Positions 8,220 to 17,600 of a DNA stretch of 64,000 bases are shown in pieces. A program made the position numbers and the translations under genes. Numbering within the stretch: position 1 is the stretch's first letter; each line of letters starts with the position of its first letter. This DNA is from Lachnospira eligens (lineage in GTDB: Bacteria; Bacillota; Clostridia; Lachnospirales; Lachnospiraceae). The notes beneath the pieces were generated by a model that was not told where the DNA came from, searched no databases, and saw only the letters and a list, made by a program, of their open reading frames with translations. The DNA lies in assembly GCF_009680455.1 (NCBI RefSeq), contig NZ_WKRD01000002.1:372001-436000 (forward strand), read 5' to 3'.

Positions 8220-9374
8220 CTACCTAAGCTCCTTAATATCCCCTTTTTCAATGTTGCTCTTATCAATATATACAATTTTGTTGTTCACAAATGAAAACAT
8301 AAACATTCTACTGCTATCCCCATGCATAATTGAAAATATCTTTTCCTCGTCTGGAATCGTTCTCTTTGCTGCGAGCTTTCCATCTCTGTCTAACTGATAT
8401 AATGTATAATCAAGTGAACTGCTCTGTTTGTTAAAATACATTGCCATATTCTTATATCCTTCATCATCCATCCAGATATAATTTCCGTCAAATGTTATAT
8501 AAAAATATCCTGTATCATTATCACTTTCATATATGCTTTCTGACTTACCGCTGCCAAGATCATATTCATATATTATTCCATCTCCAAGCCCGCTGTAATA
8601 CAGCTTGTTATTGTCTGCATCTATACAGTAACTATACACATTCTTGTCAAGCAGACATTCAGTATCTTCCCCTGTAATTCTGAATATTCCTTTTCCTTCC
8701 AATGAATATAATCCCTTATCATCTTTTGAAACAGATGTCTTTAAAAAAAATGTGTCACTGCCATATGTTTTAAGTGAATTAATTCCTATACCATATCCCG
8801 TTTCTTCATATATTTTATCGCTCGAACCCGTATCAAGATTAAATCTGTATAGCCTTACTGTTACATTACCTTCTATATCTCCCGTTATCTCTTGAGATAC
8901 ATATGCATATCCATCATTGAAACACATTGACACACTATCCTGTCCACTCAGGACGCATATGCTTCCAAGGTATGTTCTCTGTGTTCCGTCAGCACTTATC
9001 CGTACAAGATTTCCCTTGGAACTTATCATATATATGTACGAATTATAGTAATACAACTCACTTTTAAACTCGCTTCCTGAAATATATGCCATGCACTCTT
9101 CTCCATCATGCCCACATTGTGGTTTATTACATAACACAATGCTTTCTTCCGACTTATCATCATAAAACATAAGATTATCATCTGATGCGCTGCATTTATC
9201 AAGATAATAATATCCTGTATCACATCTTGCCACCATATGCATGCTTTCAGAAAAGTATGACTGCGTATTATCAAGCTTGTCGCTTCCTACGGTTATCGTA
9301 TTACCTGGTTTCCCCTTACACGACACAAGCAAAACTGACATTACAACCATTAATCCTGCTGCAATTCTTCTCAT
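8220..9374 (-). CDS. Lipoprotein with beta-propeller-like repeats
   Basis: 384 aa. Signal peptide with lipobox LVSC (Cys about residue 19). After a linker there is a Cys-containing segment (CNKPQCGHDGEEC) and then repeated blades of the type ...YYYNSYIYMIS... / ...LYYSGLGDGIIYEYDL..., typical of propeller-forming, DUF5050-like surface proteins. The Cys/His motif could bind metal or form disulfides. First gene of the operon with the membrane protein and the second lipoprotein, behind a promoter with a strong dyad (9399-9427). The role is unknown; a sensor or partner for the membrane protein is a guess. Confidence 0.7.
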   Translation of the reverse strand: MRRIAAGLMVVMSVLLVSCKGKPGNTITVGSDKLDNTQSYFSESMHMVARCDTGYYYLDKCSASDDNLMFYDDKSEESIVLCNKPQCGHDGEECMAYISGSEFKSELYYYNSYIYMISSKGNLVRISADGTQRTYLGSICVLSGQDSVSMCFNDGYAYVSQEITGDIEGNVTVRLYRFNLDTGSSDKIYEETGYGIGINSLKTYGSDTFFLKTSVSKDDKGLYSLEGKGIFRITGEDTECLLDKNVYSYCIDADNNKLYYSGLGDGIIYEYDLGSGKSESIYESDNDTGYFYITFDGNYIWMDDEGYKNMAMYFNKQSSSLDYTLYQLDRDGKLAAKRTIPDEEKIFSIMHGDSSRMFMFSFVNNKIVYIDKSNIEKGDIKELR

Positions 9375-9398
9375 TGTAATCCCCCTTAAAGTTATGAC

Positions 9399-9437
9399 AT
9401 CTATAGTTAGTTTAATTAACTATAGATATCATGTCAA
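9399..9437 (-). promoter_or_regulatory. Promoter with dyad operator for the lipoprotein/membrane-protein operon
   Basis: Minus strand TTGACA (9437-9432), 17-bp spacer, TAAACT (9414-9409). A perfect 11-bp inverted repeat, ATCTATAGTTA (9399-9409) and TAACTATAGAT (9417-9427) with a 7-bp centre, covers the -10 and half the spacer. This is where a repressor would bind. No regulator gene is adjacent. Confidence 0.65.
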
Positions 9438-9440
9438 GCG

Positions 9441-9647
9441 TACACAACCAAACCAGACACTATTAATCATGGTCTTGGAACACGAAGCATTAAAAGAATT
9501 GTTGACAGTTACGATGGAATTATGAAATATTCGTACGATGAGAAAGACAATTATTTTAATACAGCACCCTGGCATCATGCAATAGTTTTGGCATATTCTG
9601 CAATATATGGCATATTCGGTAATATACGTCACATTAATATCGGGTAG
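9441..9647 (+). pseudogene. 3' remnant of a GHKL-type sensor histidine kinase
   Basis: In plus frame from 9441 the translation includes INHGLGTRSIKRIVDSYDG (about 9462-9518) followed by IMKYSYDEKDNYF, the G2-box end of AgrC/GHKL kinase ATPase domains (HGLGxxSIxRIV). No start codon, upstream kinase domain or membrane region is present; the frame runs to TAG at 9645 through unrelated sequence after about 9560. It is a decayed fragment of a two-component sensor, possibly the lost partner of the neighbouring operon. Confidence 0.7.
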
Positions 9648-9684
9648 TTTTGGCACATTCGGTAATATATGGCACATTCTGCAC
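9586..9684. repeat. Short degenerate repeats of the form GGCAYATTCKGYAATAT
   Basis: Four near-copies, two per block: TTGGCATATTCTGCAATAT and GGCATATTCGGTAATATA in the first block, TTGGCACATTCGGTAATAT and GGCACATTCTGCA in the second, separated by about 25 bp. Origin unknown. Confidence 0.5.
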
Positions 9685-9695
9685 TTGACAATATA

Positions 9696-9748
9696 AAAAA
9701 ACAGGGATTCCAGTTACATTTAATAACCGAAATCCCTGTTTTTATTAT
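9696..9748 (-). terminator. Rho-independent terminator after transketolase
   Basis: 13-bp perfect stem, AAAAACAGGGATT (9696-9708) with AATCCCTGTTTTT (9731-9743). The A/T-flanked symmetry lets it work on both strands; it ends the tkt transcript. Confidence 0.85.
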
Positions 9749-9777
9749 ATTAATTCTTCTTATATTGTTATATCTTC

Positions 9778-11766
9778 TTAGAAAAGACTCTTAACAGTAT
9801 TAACTACATTCTCTACTGTGAATCCGAAATGCTCGAATAACTGGTTAGCCGGACCTGAAGCTCCGAAGCCCTTCATGCAGATAACCTTTCCATCAAGTCC
9901 TACATATCTGTACCAGCCGAAGTCTGAAAGTGCCTCAACTGCAACTCTCTTTCTTACACTCTTAGGAAGGACTGATTCCTTGTATTCCTCTGACTGCTTC
10001 TCGAATACGTCCATAGATGGCATACTTACTACTCTTACATCTATTCCTGCATTCTTAAGCTCTGCCTTTGCTGATACAGCAAGGTTTACTTCAGAACCAC
10101 TTGCAATAATAATTCCATCTGGAGTCTCTTTATCAGAATTCTCAAGAATATATGCACCCTTAAGTGCTTCCTTAGATGAACCTGCCATCTGTGGAAGATT
10201 CTGTCTTGTAAGAACTAATGCTGTTGGCTCATCCTTAGATTCAATAGCATATTCCCATGCAAGTGCTGTCTCTGTTCTGTCACATGGTCTGAATACTGTG
10301 AAGTTAGGCATTGAGCGGAATGCTGCAAGCTGCTCAATTGGCTCATGTGTAGGTCCGTCCTCACCAACTCCGATACTGTCATGTGTGAATACATATATAA
10401 GTGGCAGCTTCATAAGTGATGTAAGTCTTGCCATTGGCTTTGTGTAATCACTGAATACGAAGAATGTTGCAACGAATGGTCTTAATCCACCGTGAAGTGC
10501 AAGTCCATTACCAATTGCTGCCATAGCCTGCTCTCTTACACCAAAATGAAGGTTAGTTCCTGCATAATTCTCTTTAGAGAAATCACCTGCATCCTTCATA
10601 TTAGTCTTATTAGATGGTGCTAAATCTGCTGAACCACCGATAAGGTTAGGCATTACATTCTTAATCATATTAAGAATTGTTCCACTTGAACTTCTTGTTG
10701 CTTCTGCCTTCTCAGGCTTTGCAAGGTATTTCTCAGAATTGAACAAATCGGACATATCACATCCATTGTAGTACTTATCCCAGAGTTCCTTCATCTCAGG
10801 GAACTTCTCACAATACTCTGCAAAAAGCTTATTCCATTCTTCTTCCGGCTCAGCCATTCTTGCTGCTATCTCTTTATAATGATCATATACTTCCTGTGGT
10901 ACTTCGAAATCACCCTTGCATGGCCAGTTAAGGTTTTCCTTAAGTGCTGCAACATTATCAATACCAAGAGGCTCACCGTGTGCGCTTGCCTTACCCTGCT
11001 TTGCAGGACAGCCGTATCCGATAAGTGTATTAACCTTGATAAGTGAAGGTCTTTCCTTATCAGCCTTAGCCTCCTCAATAGCCTTTCCGATTGCTTCGAT
11101 ATCATTGCCATCAGCAACCTCGATTGTCTGGAAGCCAAATGCTTCGAATCTCTTCATTACATTTTCAGTAAATGCAATATCTGTGCTTCCCTCAATTGAT
11201 ATATTGTTAGAATCGTAGAATACAATAAGCTTTGAAAGACCTAATGTTCCTGCAAGTGAGAAACACTCTGATGAAATACCTTCCATCATACAGCCGTCTC
11301 CACCAAGTACATATGTGTAATGGTCAACTACATTGTATCCTTCCTTATTAAATACAGATGCAAGATGTGCTTCTGCCATAGCCATACCTACTGCCATAGC
11401 CATACCCTGTCCAAGAGGTCCTGTTGTTGCTTCAACACCAACTGTATGACCATACTCTGGATGTCCAGGTGTCTTAGAACCCATCTGTCTGAAATTCTTC
11501 ACATCATCTAAAGAAAGATTGCCAATTCCAAGTAAATGGAACAATGAATAAAGAAGCATTGAACCATGTCCGCCAGAAAGAACGAATCTGTCTCTGTTCT
11601 CCCATTCTGGATCAGCCGGGTTGTAATTCATATGGTTAGTCCATAATTCATAAGCTGTTGGTGCAGTTCCAAGTGGAAGTCCAGGATGTCCTGAATTAGC
11701 CTTCTGGATTGCATCTGCTGACAATACCCTGATTGCATTAATTGACATTTCATCGATGTTAGTCAT
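9778..11766 (-). CDS. tkt: Transketolase
   Basis: 662-aa thiamine-diphosphate enzyme moving two-carbon units between sugar phosphates in the non-oxidative pentose phosphate pathway. N-terminal ThDP-binding region with GHPGLPLG near residue 30, GDGCMMEG followed by NNISIEG (Mg/ThDP motif), central pyrimidine domain with FGVREQAM and the catalytic Glu, and a normal C-terminal domain. Full length for the family. ATG at 11766 has GGGAGG six bases upstream; an in-frame ATG at 11790 lacks one. It follows the 907-aa gene by 43 bp, probably co-transcribed, and ends at a strong hairpin. Confidence 0.96.
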   Translation of the reverse strand: MTNIDEMSINAIRVLSADAIQKANSGHPGLPLGTAPTAYELWTNHMNYNPADPEWENRDRFVLSGGHGSMLLYSLFHLLGIGNLSLDDVKNFRQMGSKTPGHPEYGHTVGVEATTGPLGQGMAMAVGMAMAEAHLASVFNKEGYNVVDHYTYVLGGDGCMMEGISSECFSLAGTLGLSKLIVFYDSNNISIEGSTDIAFTENVMKRFEAFGFQTIEVADGNDIEAIGKAIEEAKADKERPSLIKVNTLIGYGCPAKQGKASAHGEPLGIDNVAALKENLNWPCKGDFEVPQEVYDHYKEIAARMAEPEEEWNKLFAEYCEKFPEMKELWDKYYNGCDMSDLFNSEKYLAKPEKAEATRSSSGTILNMIKNVMPNLIGGSADLAPSNKTNMKDAGDFSKENYAGTNLHFGVREQAMAAIGNGLALHGGLRPFVATFFVFSDYTKPMARLTSLMKLPLIYVFTHDSIGVGEDGPTHEPIEQLAAFRSMPNFTVFRPCDRTETALAWEYAIESKDEPTALVLTRQNLPQMAGSSKEALKGAYILENSDKETPDGIIIASGSEVNLAVSAKAELKNAGIDVRVVSMPSMDVFEKQSEEYKESVLPKSVRKRVAVEALSDFGWYRYVGLDGKVICMKGFGASGPANQLFEHFGFTVENVVNTVKSLF

Positions 11767-11809
11767 ATTTTCCTCCCTGTGTAAGCACATCTGTGCATAA
11801 TATTATAAG

Positions 11810-14533
11810 TTATCTGTCTTTAAAATCTGCCTCTGTCAAGAATATAACATCACCATTCTCGCTTCTCTTCTTCTTAAGTCCACCAAAGAATCTTCTTGAT
11901 GCTCTTCTTTCAGAGTTGACAATTGCCTGATTGATAATTTCCTTGATATCATCAAGTTTAATATTATCATTCACGTTATGAAGTTTGTCAATCTTAAGAT
12001 ACAGTTCCAGTAATGCATCATCATCAACCTCATACTGTCTCTTTCTTGCGAATCTCTTCGCCATCTCAACAAGCTCATTAACAGTGTACTGCTTAAGAAC
12101 AATTCTGTGATTGAATGTCTTGGTAAGCTCAGGATTAAAGTTGATAAGAACGTTCATGTCTGTATCTGAATCTTCAAATATGACAATCATTCTTCCTGTA
12201 TCCTGTTCAAGACAGTTAAGCAGTTCATTAATTCTCTTAGGCTGGATTGTTCCTGCGCCTTCAACGATAAGAGCTGTTCCCTTAAGTCTTCCCATTGCCT
12301 TGGCAATACCTCTCTGGTTAATACTCTCTCCTGATGTCTTAGCAATCTTCTTTGGCTGGTCTGGATATAAAGTATTAATAGCTCTAATTATAGTTCTTGC
12401 AAGGTCTGTCTTATCAGAACTTGAATTACCAGAAATAAGAATATTTCCTGATGCTGATGAATTCATCTGCATTTCATCGTCAATTGTATCGAAAAGATCA
12501 GCTAACTGTTCCTCAAGTCCTGGCATATCTCTGTACTTTCTGAATATCTTTGCCAGCTCTCCTGTAAGCTTCTTCTCTATCTGCTCAGTTTCTTCAATCT
12601 CTTCTTCCATAGTCAATGGCTGTTCTTCTTCTTGTCTGGTGAATGGAATTACTGTTTCTTCCGGCTCAACACCTGCAGCTACCTCATCTAGTACAACAGC
12701 CTCCTCACCTTCTTCTTTATTGTCTTTATTATCAATATCTTCATTCATAATTGAATTGATATCTGAAATCATTGATTCTGACACAGTTGGTATCTGTGCT
12801 GTAACTAAAGGAATATCTTCATTCTCTATAGCAGTTGCTGCCTGCTCTAGTCTCGCTGCAGCCTTACCTGTTCTTATTGCAAGATCCATTCTCGCTGAAT
12901 CAACTGCCATCTGTGCAAGAGCTGCTCTCTTTGCTTCTTCCTTATCAATCTCCTTACCATCAGCCAGTGCTTCTGCTTTCTTCTGCTCTACAAGCTTTTC
13001 ATAAGCTGCACTTTTCTCGTCTTTCTCATCAAGATAACGCTCAAGCTCTGACTTGGAGAATTCCTTAGTATCCTGCTTGCCATACTTTTCTTCTCTTACA
13101 GACTGCATCCACTCTGTTATATCCATCTGGCCTTCAATCTGGTCATCATCCTCCTGAACTTCTGCATCATCATTAACAACCTGTTCAGTTACAGGAGCCG
13201 GAGTCTTAACCTCCTTTGCAGGCTGTTCTTCCTTATTCTTAGAAGCTGGTACAAATGTCTTAACATCAGCATCTTCTTCCTCATCACCGAACAAGTCACT
13301 CATCTTGGCAGCAAGCTCTTCCTGAAGATTTCTTGTATCATATAAATTGTTATATTCAGGTACAGGAACATTAATATCTATATTCTCTGCTTCCTTATTG
13401 ATTCTTTCCTCAGCTTCTTTTCTCTGTTCAGCTTCGTCTTCTTTATTGATCTGCTCATAATTATCAGCTAATTTCTGCTTTGCATTCTCAATAAGCTCCT
13501 TAAGTGAGACATTTGCCTTATTAATCTCGCTTGAGAAATTCTTCTCTCCATCTTTGCTAAGTGTCTCAGAAACCTCTGGCTTCTCCACCTGAGGAGTCTC
13601 TATCTTAGACATAACAACAGAGCTGTCCTTAGTATTATCTGCATCTTCATCCTTATTCAGAGCTTTCATTAAAAATGCTTTGATATCATCATTCTGGTCG
13701 TTCTGTACAAGGTCTATTGAAAGAGGTCCTTCCTCCTGTTCCTTAGCAAACTCAGGAACATTCAGACTTACCTCTGGCACTGGCTGTTTACCAGTTGATT
13801 TCTGTTCTTTCTCATCTTCTTCACGGAAAACATCTTCAACTTCATCTCTCTTAAGATTAGCAAGTTCCTTCTGCTTTGCAAAAAGCTCTTCCTTAGTTGC
13901 CTCTATATCTTCCTTTCTTTTTCTTACATCTTCTAAGATACCTTTCTGTGTCTTAGTAAGAACAACACCAAGCTTTTCCTTTAACTGTACTGCTTTCTCA
14001 ACGTATATACCATCCTGAAACCACAGAACGATATTATCACATGTCTTAATACATTCTTCTTTTCTTCCAGTCTTATAATACAGCTTTGCAAGCTCATACA
14101 TATACTTCTCATCAATCTCATGATCCCTGTAATCCTCTAAGATTCCTACAAGTTCATTATCTGATGCATTCTGTGCCTTTCTAAGGTCATAATACAGGAT
14201 GAATCTGCTCACATCATGCTGTGAAGATTTGCTGTATTCTTCATAAAGCTCGTTAGCATTATCAAAATCTCCAACTTTAATAAAGAATTCAGTAAGCTTA
14301 TAAACCAGCTTTCTTCCGCCAAGGTTTCTGTTATAAGCAAGAATTGCCATGTCTCTTGCTTCTTCATAGTCCCCGACTGCTTCCTGCACATTAATGGCTG
14401 TGGCAAGTGCCTGCCAGTCTTTAACCTTAGTCCAGTTAATATCCTTAGCTATGGCTGCCGCTTCTGTGTATTCCTTTTTCGCTGCCAGCTTCTTAATCTG
14501 GTCTATCTTAATTCCTAATTCGTATTTATTCAT
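11810..14533 (-). CDS. TPR-domain protein with C-terminal AAA-like module (degenerate P-loop)
   Basis: 907 aa, not recognised as a named protein. N-terminal third (about 1-210) is helical TPR-like repeats. The middle (about 210-680) is acidic, rich in Glu/Lys/Ala and predicted coiled or disordered. The C-terminus (about 690-907) looks like an AAA+ domain of the SpoVK/CbbX type: a P-loop-like GNSSSDKT at about 702-709 in which the Gly before Lys is Asp, a Walker B-like TALIVEGAG, and a sensor/lid region. The altered P-loop may weaken nucleotide binding. It lies downstream of the SMC-like operon in the same direction but has its own promoter (14612-14640), and is followed by tkt. Confidence 0.7.
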   Translation of the reverse strand: MNKYELGIKIDQIKKLAAKKEYTEAAAIAKDINWTKVKDWQALATAINVQEAVGDYEEARDMAILAYNRNLGGRKLVYKLTEFFIKVGDFDNANELYEEYSKSSQHDVSRFILYYDLRKAQNASDNELVGILEDYRDHEIDEKYMYELAKLYYKTGRKEECIKTCDNIVLWFQDGIYVEKAVQLKEKLGVVLTKTQKGILEDVRKRKEDIEATKEELFAKQKELANLKRDEVEDVFREEDEKEQKSTGKQPVPEVSLNVPEFAKEQEEGPLSIDLVQNDQNDDIKAFLMKALNKDEDADNTKDSSVVMSKIETPQVEKPEVSETLSKDGEKNFSSEINKANVSLKELIENAKQKLADNYEQINKEDEAEQRKEAEERINKEAENIDINVPVPEYNNLYDTRNLQEELAAKMSDLFGDEEEDADVKTFVPASKNKEEQPAKEVKTPAPVTEQVVNDDAEVQEDDDQIEGQMDITEWMQSVREEKYGKQDTKEFSKSELERYLDEKDEKSAAYEKLVEQKKAEALADGKEIDKEEAKRAALAQMAVDSARMDLAIRTGKAAARLEQAATAIENEDIPLVTAQIPTVSESMISDINSIMNEDIDNKDNKEEGEEAVVLDEVAAGVEPEETVIPFTRQEEEQPLTMEEEIEETEQIEKKLTGELAKIFRKYRDMPGLEEQLADLFDTIDDEMQMNSSASGNILISGNSSSDKTDLARTIIRAINTLYPDQPKKIAKTSGESINQRGIAKAMGRLKGTALIVEGAGTIQPKRINELLNCLEQDTGRMIVIFEDSDTDMNVLINFNPELTKTFNHRIVLKQYTVNELVEMAKRFARKRQYEVDDDALLELYLKIDKLHNVNDNIKLDDIKEIINQAIVNSERRASRRFFGGLKKKRSENGDVIFLTEADFKDR

Positions 14534-14611
14534 GATTATATATTCCTCATTCCAATGCTTACTTGATGAATGTTGTGAATAATTTATTTATCGCATTTTA
14601 CAACTCATTAA

Positions 14612-14640
14612 AGTTTAGCACAGCCTAAGTTCATTGTAAA
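14612..14640 (-). promoter_or_regulatory. Probable promoter of the 907-aa gene
   Basis: Minus strand TTTACA (14640-14635), 17-bp spacer, TAAACT (14617-14612), about 79 bp before the start codon, in the 135-bp gap after the SMC-like gene. Confidence 0.55.
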
Positions 14641-14668
14641 CCAAGTTCACAGAATTGTTACAAATATG

Positions 14669-17600
14669 TTACAAAAAATCAAATGTAGCCTGTTCGTAAT
14701 CCATTCTCGTGTATTCCAATTCTGATTCCTTCGTGCTGCTGTAATAATCAACAACCACAGTCTGCTGCCTTGAATCAACAAGCTTCTGACCAAGTATGTA
14801 ATTAACATCGAATCTTCCTGTAATAGCAGGAGTTGCACCTCTTGCCGGAACAATAAGCTGGACATGATTAGTTGCAAGCAGCTTGAATATTGGCTCCCAT
14901 ATGTATATATCCTTTGCCGCACCGAATGGGTTATCTATGAATATTGTCTTACCCTCAACACCTTCATTACCTGAAGAATTCATATTAGATATGTAGTTGA
15001 TAATCGCAATAAGGAACTGGATATATATACCCTGTGACTGTCCTGTTGAGCCAACCGCTTCCTCATATCTTAAATAACGGCTCTGGTCCTTGATTCTCTC
15101 TCTCTTATACAGATTAATTCTGATTGAATTCATATCTGTGACAATAACTGAGAAAAGTCTCTTCCATGACAGTCTGTTTCTTATATACTTGAGTCTTTCC
15201 GCAGGCTCTTTAAAACTTTCCGCCATAAAAACAGTTTCATCAATATATTCAGACATCTTTTCCTTATATAATTCTTCCTTTATATAAGGAATCTGCAAAC
15301 TGATTATTGCAATCTGTTCTCCGTCAAGATTGATATTAGACAACTGTGGCAGACGGTCAAGCTCAGTCTTAATATTACTGCATGTCTGGATACAACGATT
15401 TTCAAAGTTATCCTTAATCATCTGCATATCCTCTATACCCTTGGCAATGCGGTCTTTTTCTAACTGTATAAATGTGTTCGTCTCATTTAACGATTCAATC
15501 ATACTTCTTGTCTTAGCCACATTTTCAGGAACATTAAGTGATATCCTTACTTCATCAGCAAGCTCGACTGCATTAAATCCGTTAAGCAGGTCAATAAGCT
15601 TAGATTTATTCTTATTAAATTCATCAACCTTCTTATACTCTAATCTGGTAATTGAAGCATATTCTTTATGAACAGCCTCATATTCTGTAAGATTAGCTGT
15701 AATTCCTTGTGCATCCTCAGGACGGAATTCTTCTGGAACATGCATGCCCGCATCAGACACGATTCTTTCAAGGTCTTTTCTGCATACAAGAATGTCTTTT
15801 AATGAATCAGACATCTGTCTGCGTGTCTTTTCCTGAACCTTGGTGTTATCCTCTAACTTCTTAATAAGTACCTTGTGCTGTGTAATGAATTCATCCGGGT
15901 CATCGCATGGGAATTCATTAAAGCTTCCATAATTATTCTCAATCTGGTTAATACCATGTGCGATACTTCCCTCAAGTCTATTAAGAAGTGCTTCCTGTGA
16001 CTCAAGCTCTTCCCTTACAGAATCACTGCTCTTCACAAGATTATTAAGAGCATCCTTGGCATTCCTTAACTGCTGTGAACCTGCTGCCATAATCTCACCG
16101 ACTTCATACTTTGCCTTAATATCGTCAAATGTATAACCTCTGTACTCTATTGCATCACGACATTTGTTCATAGATGCAGACAGATGGTTCATCAGCGCCT
16201 GCTTATCTGCAAAGTCACTGTTCTTCTGTGAAAGTGCTGTCTTTAATCCGGTGAATCTGCTCTCTATTTCATCCTTATCAAGACGGTATGTATCGTCATC
16301 GATTTCTATTGAAACATTTTCATCATAATAAGGTGCGTACTGCTCCTCCCATGACTTAATGATTTCATCATATGCCTTTCTTGTACTGTCCTCGAAATCT
16401 CTCGCGGTATCATACTCAGAATTAGCAGAAGCTGCTGCCTCCTCGCACTCATATATGCGGTTTCTTGCACTGTCCACATCAGCCTTCAGTCCCTTTAAGC
16501 GCTCATACTTTTTATCTATAGAAGTATTCATCTCCATAATACGCGAGAGCAGGCTGCATGCTGTTTCCTTCTCTTCTATATCATCTCTTGTCTGTGCGAG
16601 GTTCCTTGAAAGCTGCTCTTTAACCTCATTTAACACACTTCTCTTCTTCTCAGCCTCAATAATTGCAGCCTCGCTGTCAGCAATCTTTAATCTGATTGCT
16701 TCTGCCTCGGACGCATCCACCTTTCCAGACGCAGCATTATATACAAGTGCAAATGTATAATCATTCCACACAAGCTCCATTCTGTCGGCCAGCTTTCCTG
16801 CCTGCGCCTTATGCGACTCAAGCTCCTCCTGTGCAAGCTTAATCTGTGTCTCAAGCTTTGCCTCATCACGCAGGAACGACATATCCTTTAATGCGAATAC
16901 AATCAGATCTTTGTTAATCTCTAACTTAGTATCAATAAGCACCTGCTCGCTTATAACAGGATAAGCAGCCGCACCCTTGCCAAAATCCTTAAGCATCTCA
17001 TCTGCTTTGATTCTCTCGAAATCGTTCTTTATTATAAATGCGTACTCAACGAAAGGTGTTCTCTTTAATACATCTCTTTTCTGTCCTGCATTCAGGGCTG
17101 CGAACCACTCATGACCCTCAACAACATCTGAACCATACTGGCTCTCAAGGTATTCCTTAAGCCTGTCTCTTTCAGAACTCTTACAGATATATGTTCCCTT
17201 TCTTGCATTGTCAATAAAGCTATCAAGTTCCTGGGCTGCCTTACACTCTTCTGTATATTCACTGCGCATCTTCTGGTAAGTCTCAAGAATAACCGAAAGC
17301 ATTGCCTCGTCATTATCTGCACTGTATATTTCACGGATTTTGCCCATGCGCTCGTTATCAGCATTTCCAGCTTCATCAGCCTTTTCAAGCTTTTCTGACT
17401 GCTCTGTAAATATATCAATAAGTGCTTTATTGGCAGATATTGTCTCATTAAGTGACATTAACTGCTGCTGCACATCATTGAATTTTTCGGACATTCTTGT
17501 CTCTTCATTCTTTAACAGTTCTTTATCCCTGAATGACTTATCATATTCTTCAGACGCATTTTCACATACGACAGTTCCTGCCTCTGATAAAGATGCTCCA

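Noticed and set aside
9429..9677. 82-aa minus-strand frame with Cys/Ile/Tyr repeats
   Set aside because: It is the reverse read of the kinase remnant and the short repeats, without a ribosome site.
12111..13004. 297-aa plus-strand frame
   Set aside because: Ser-rich shadow of the acidic/Glu-rich middle of the 907-aa gene.
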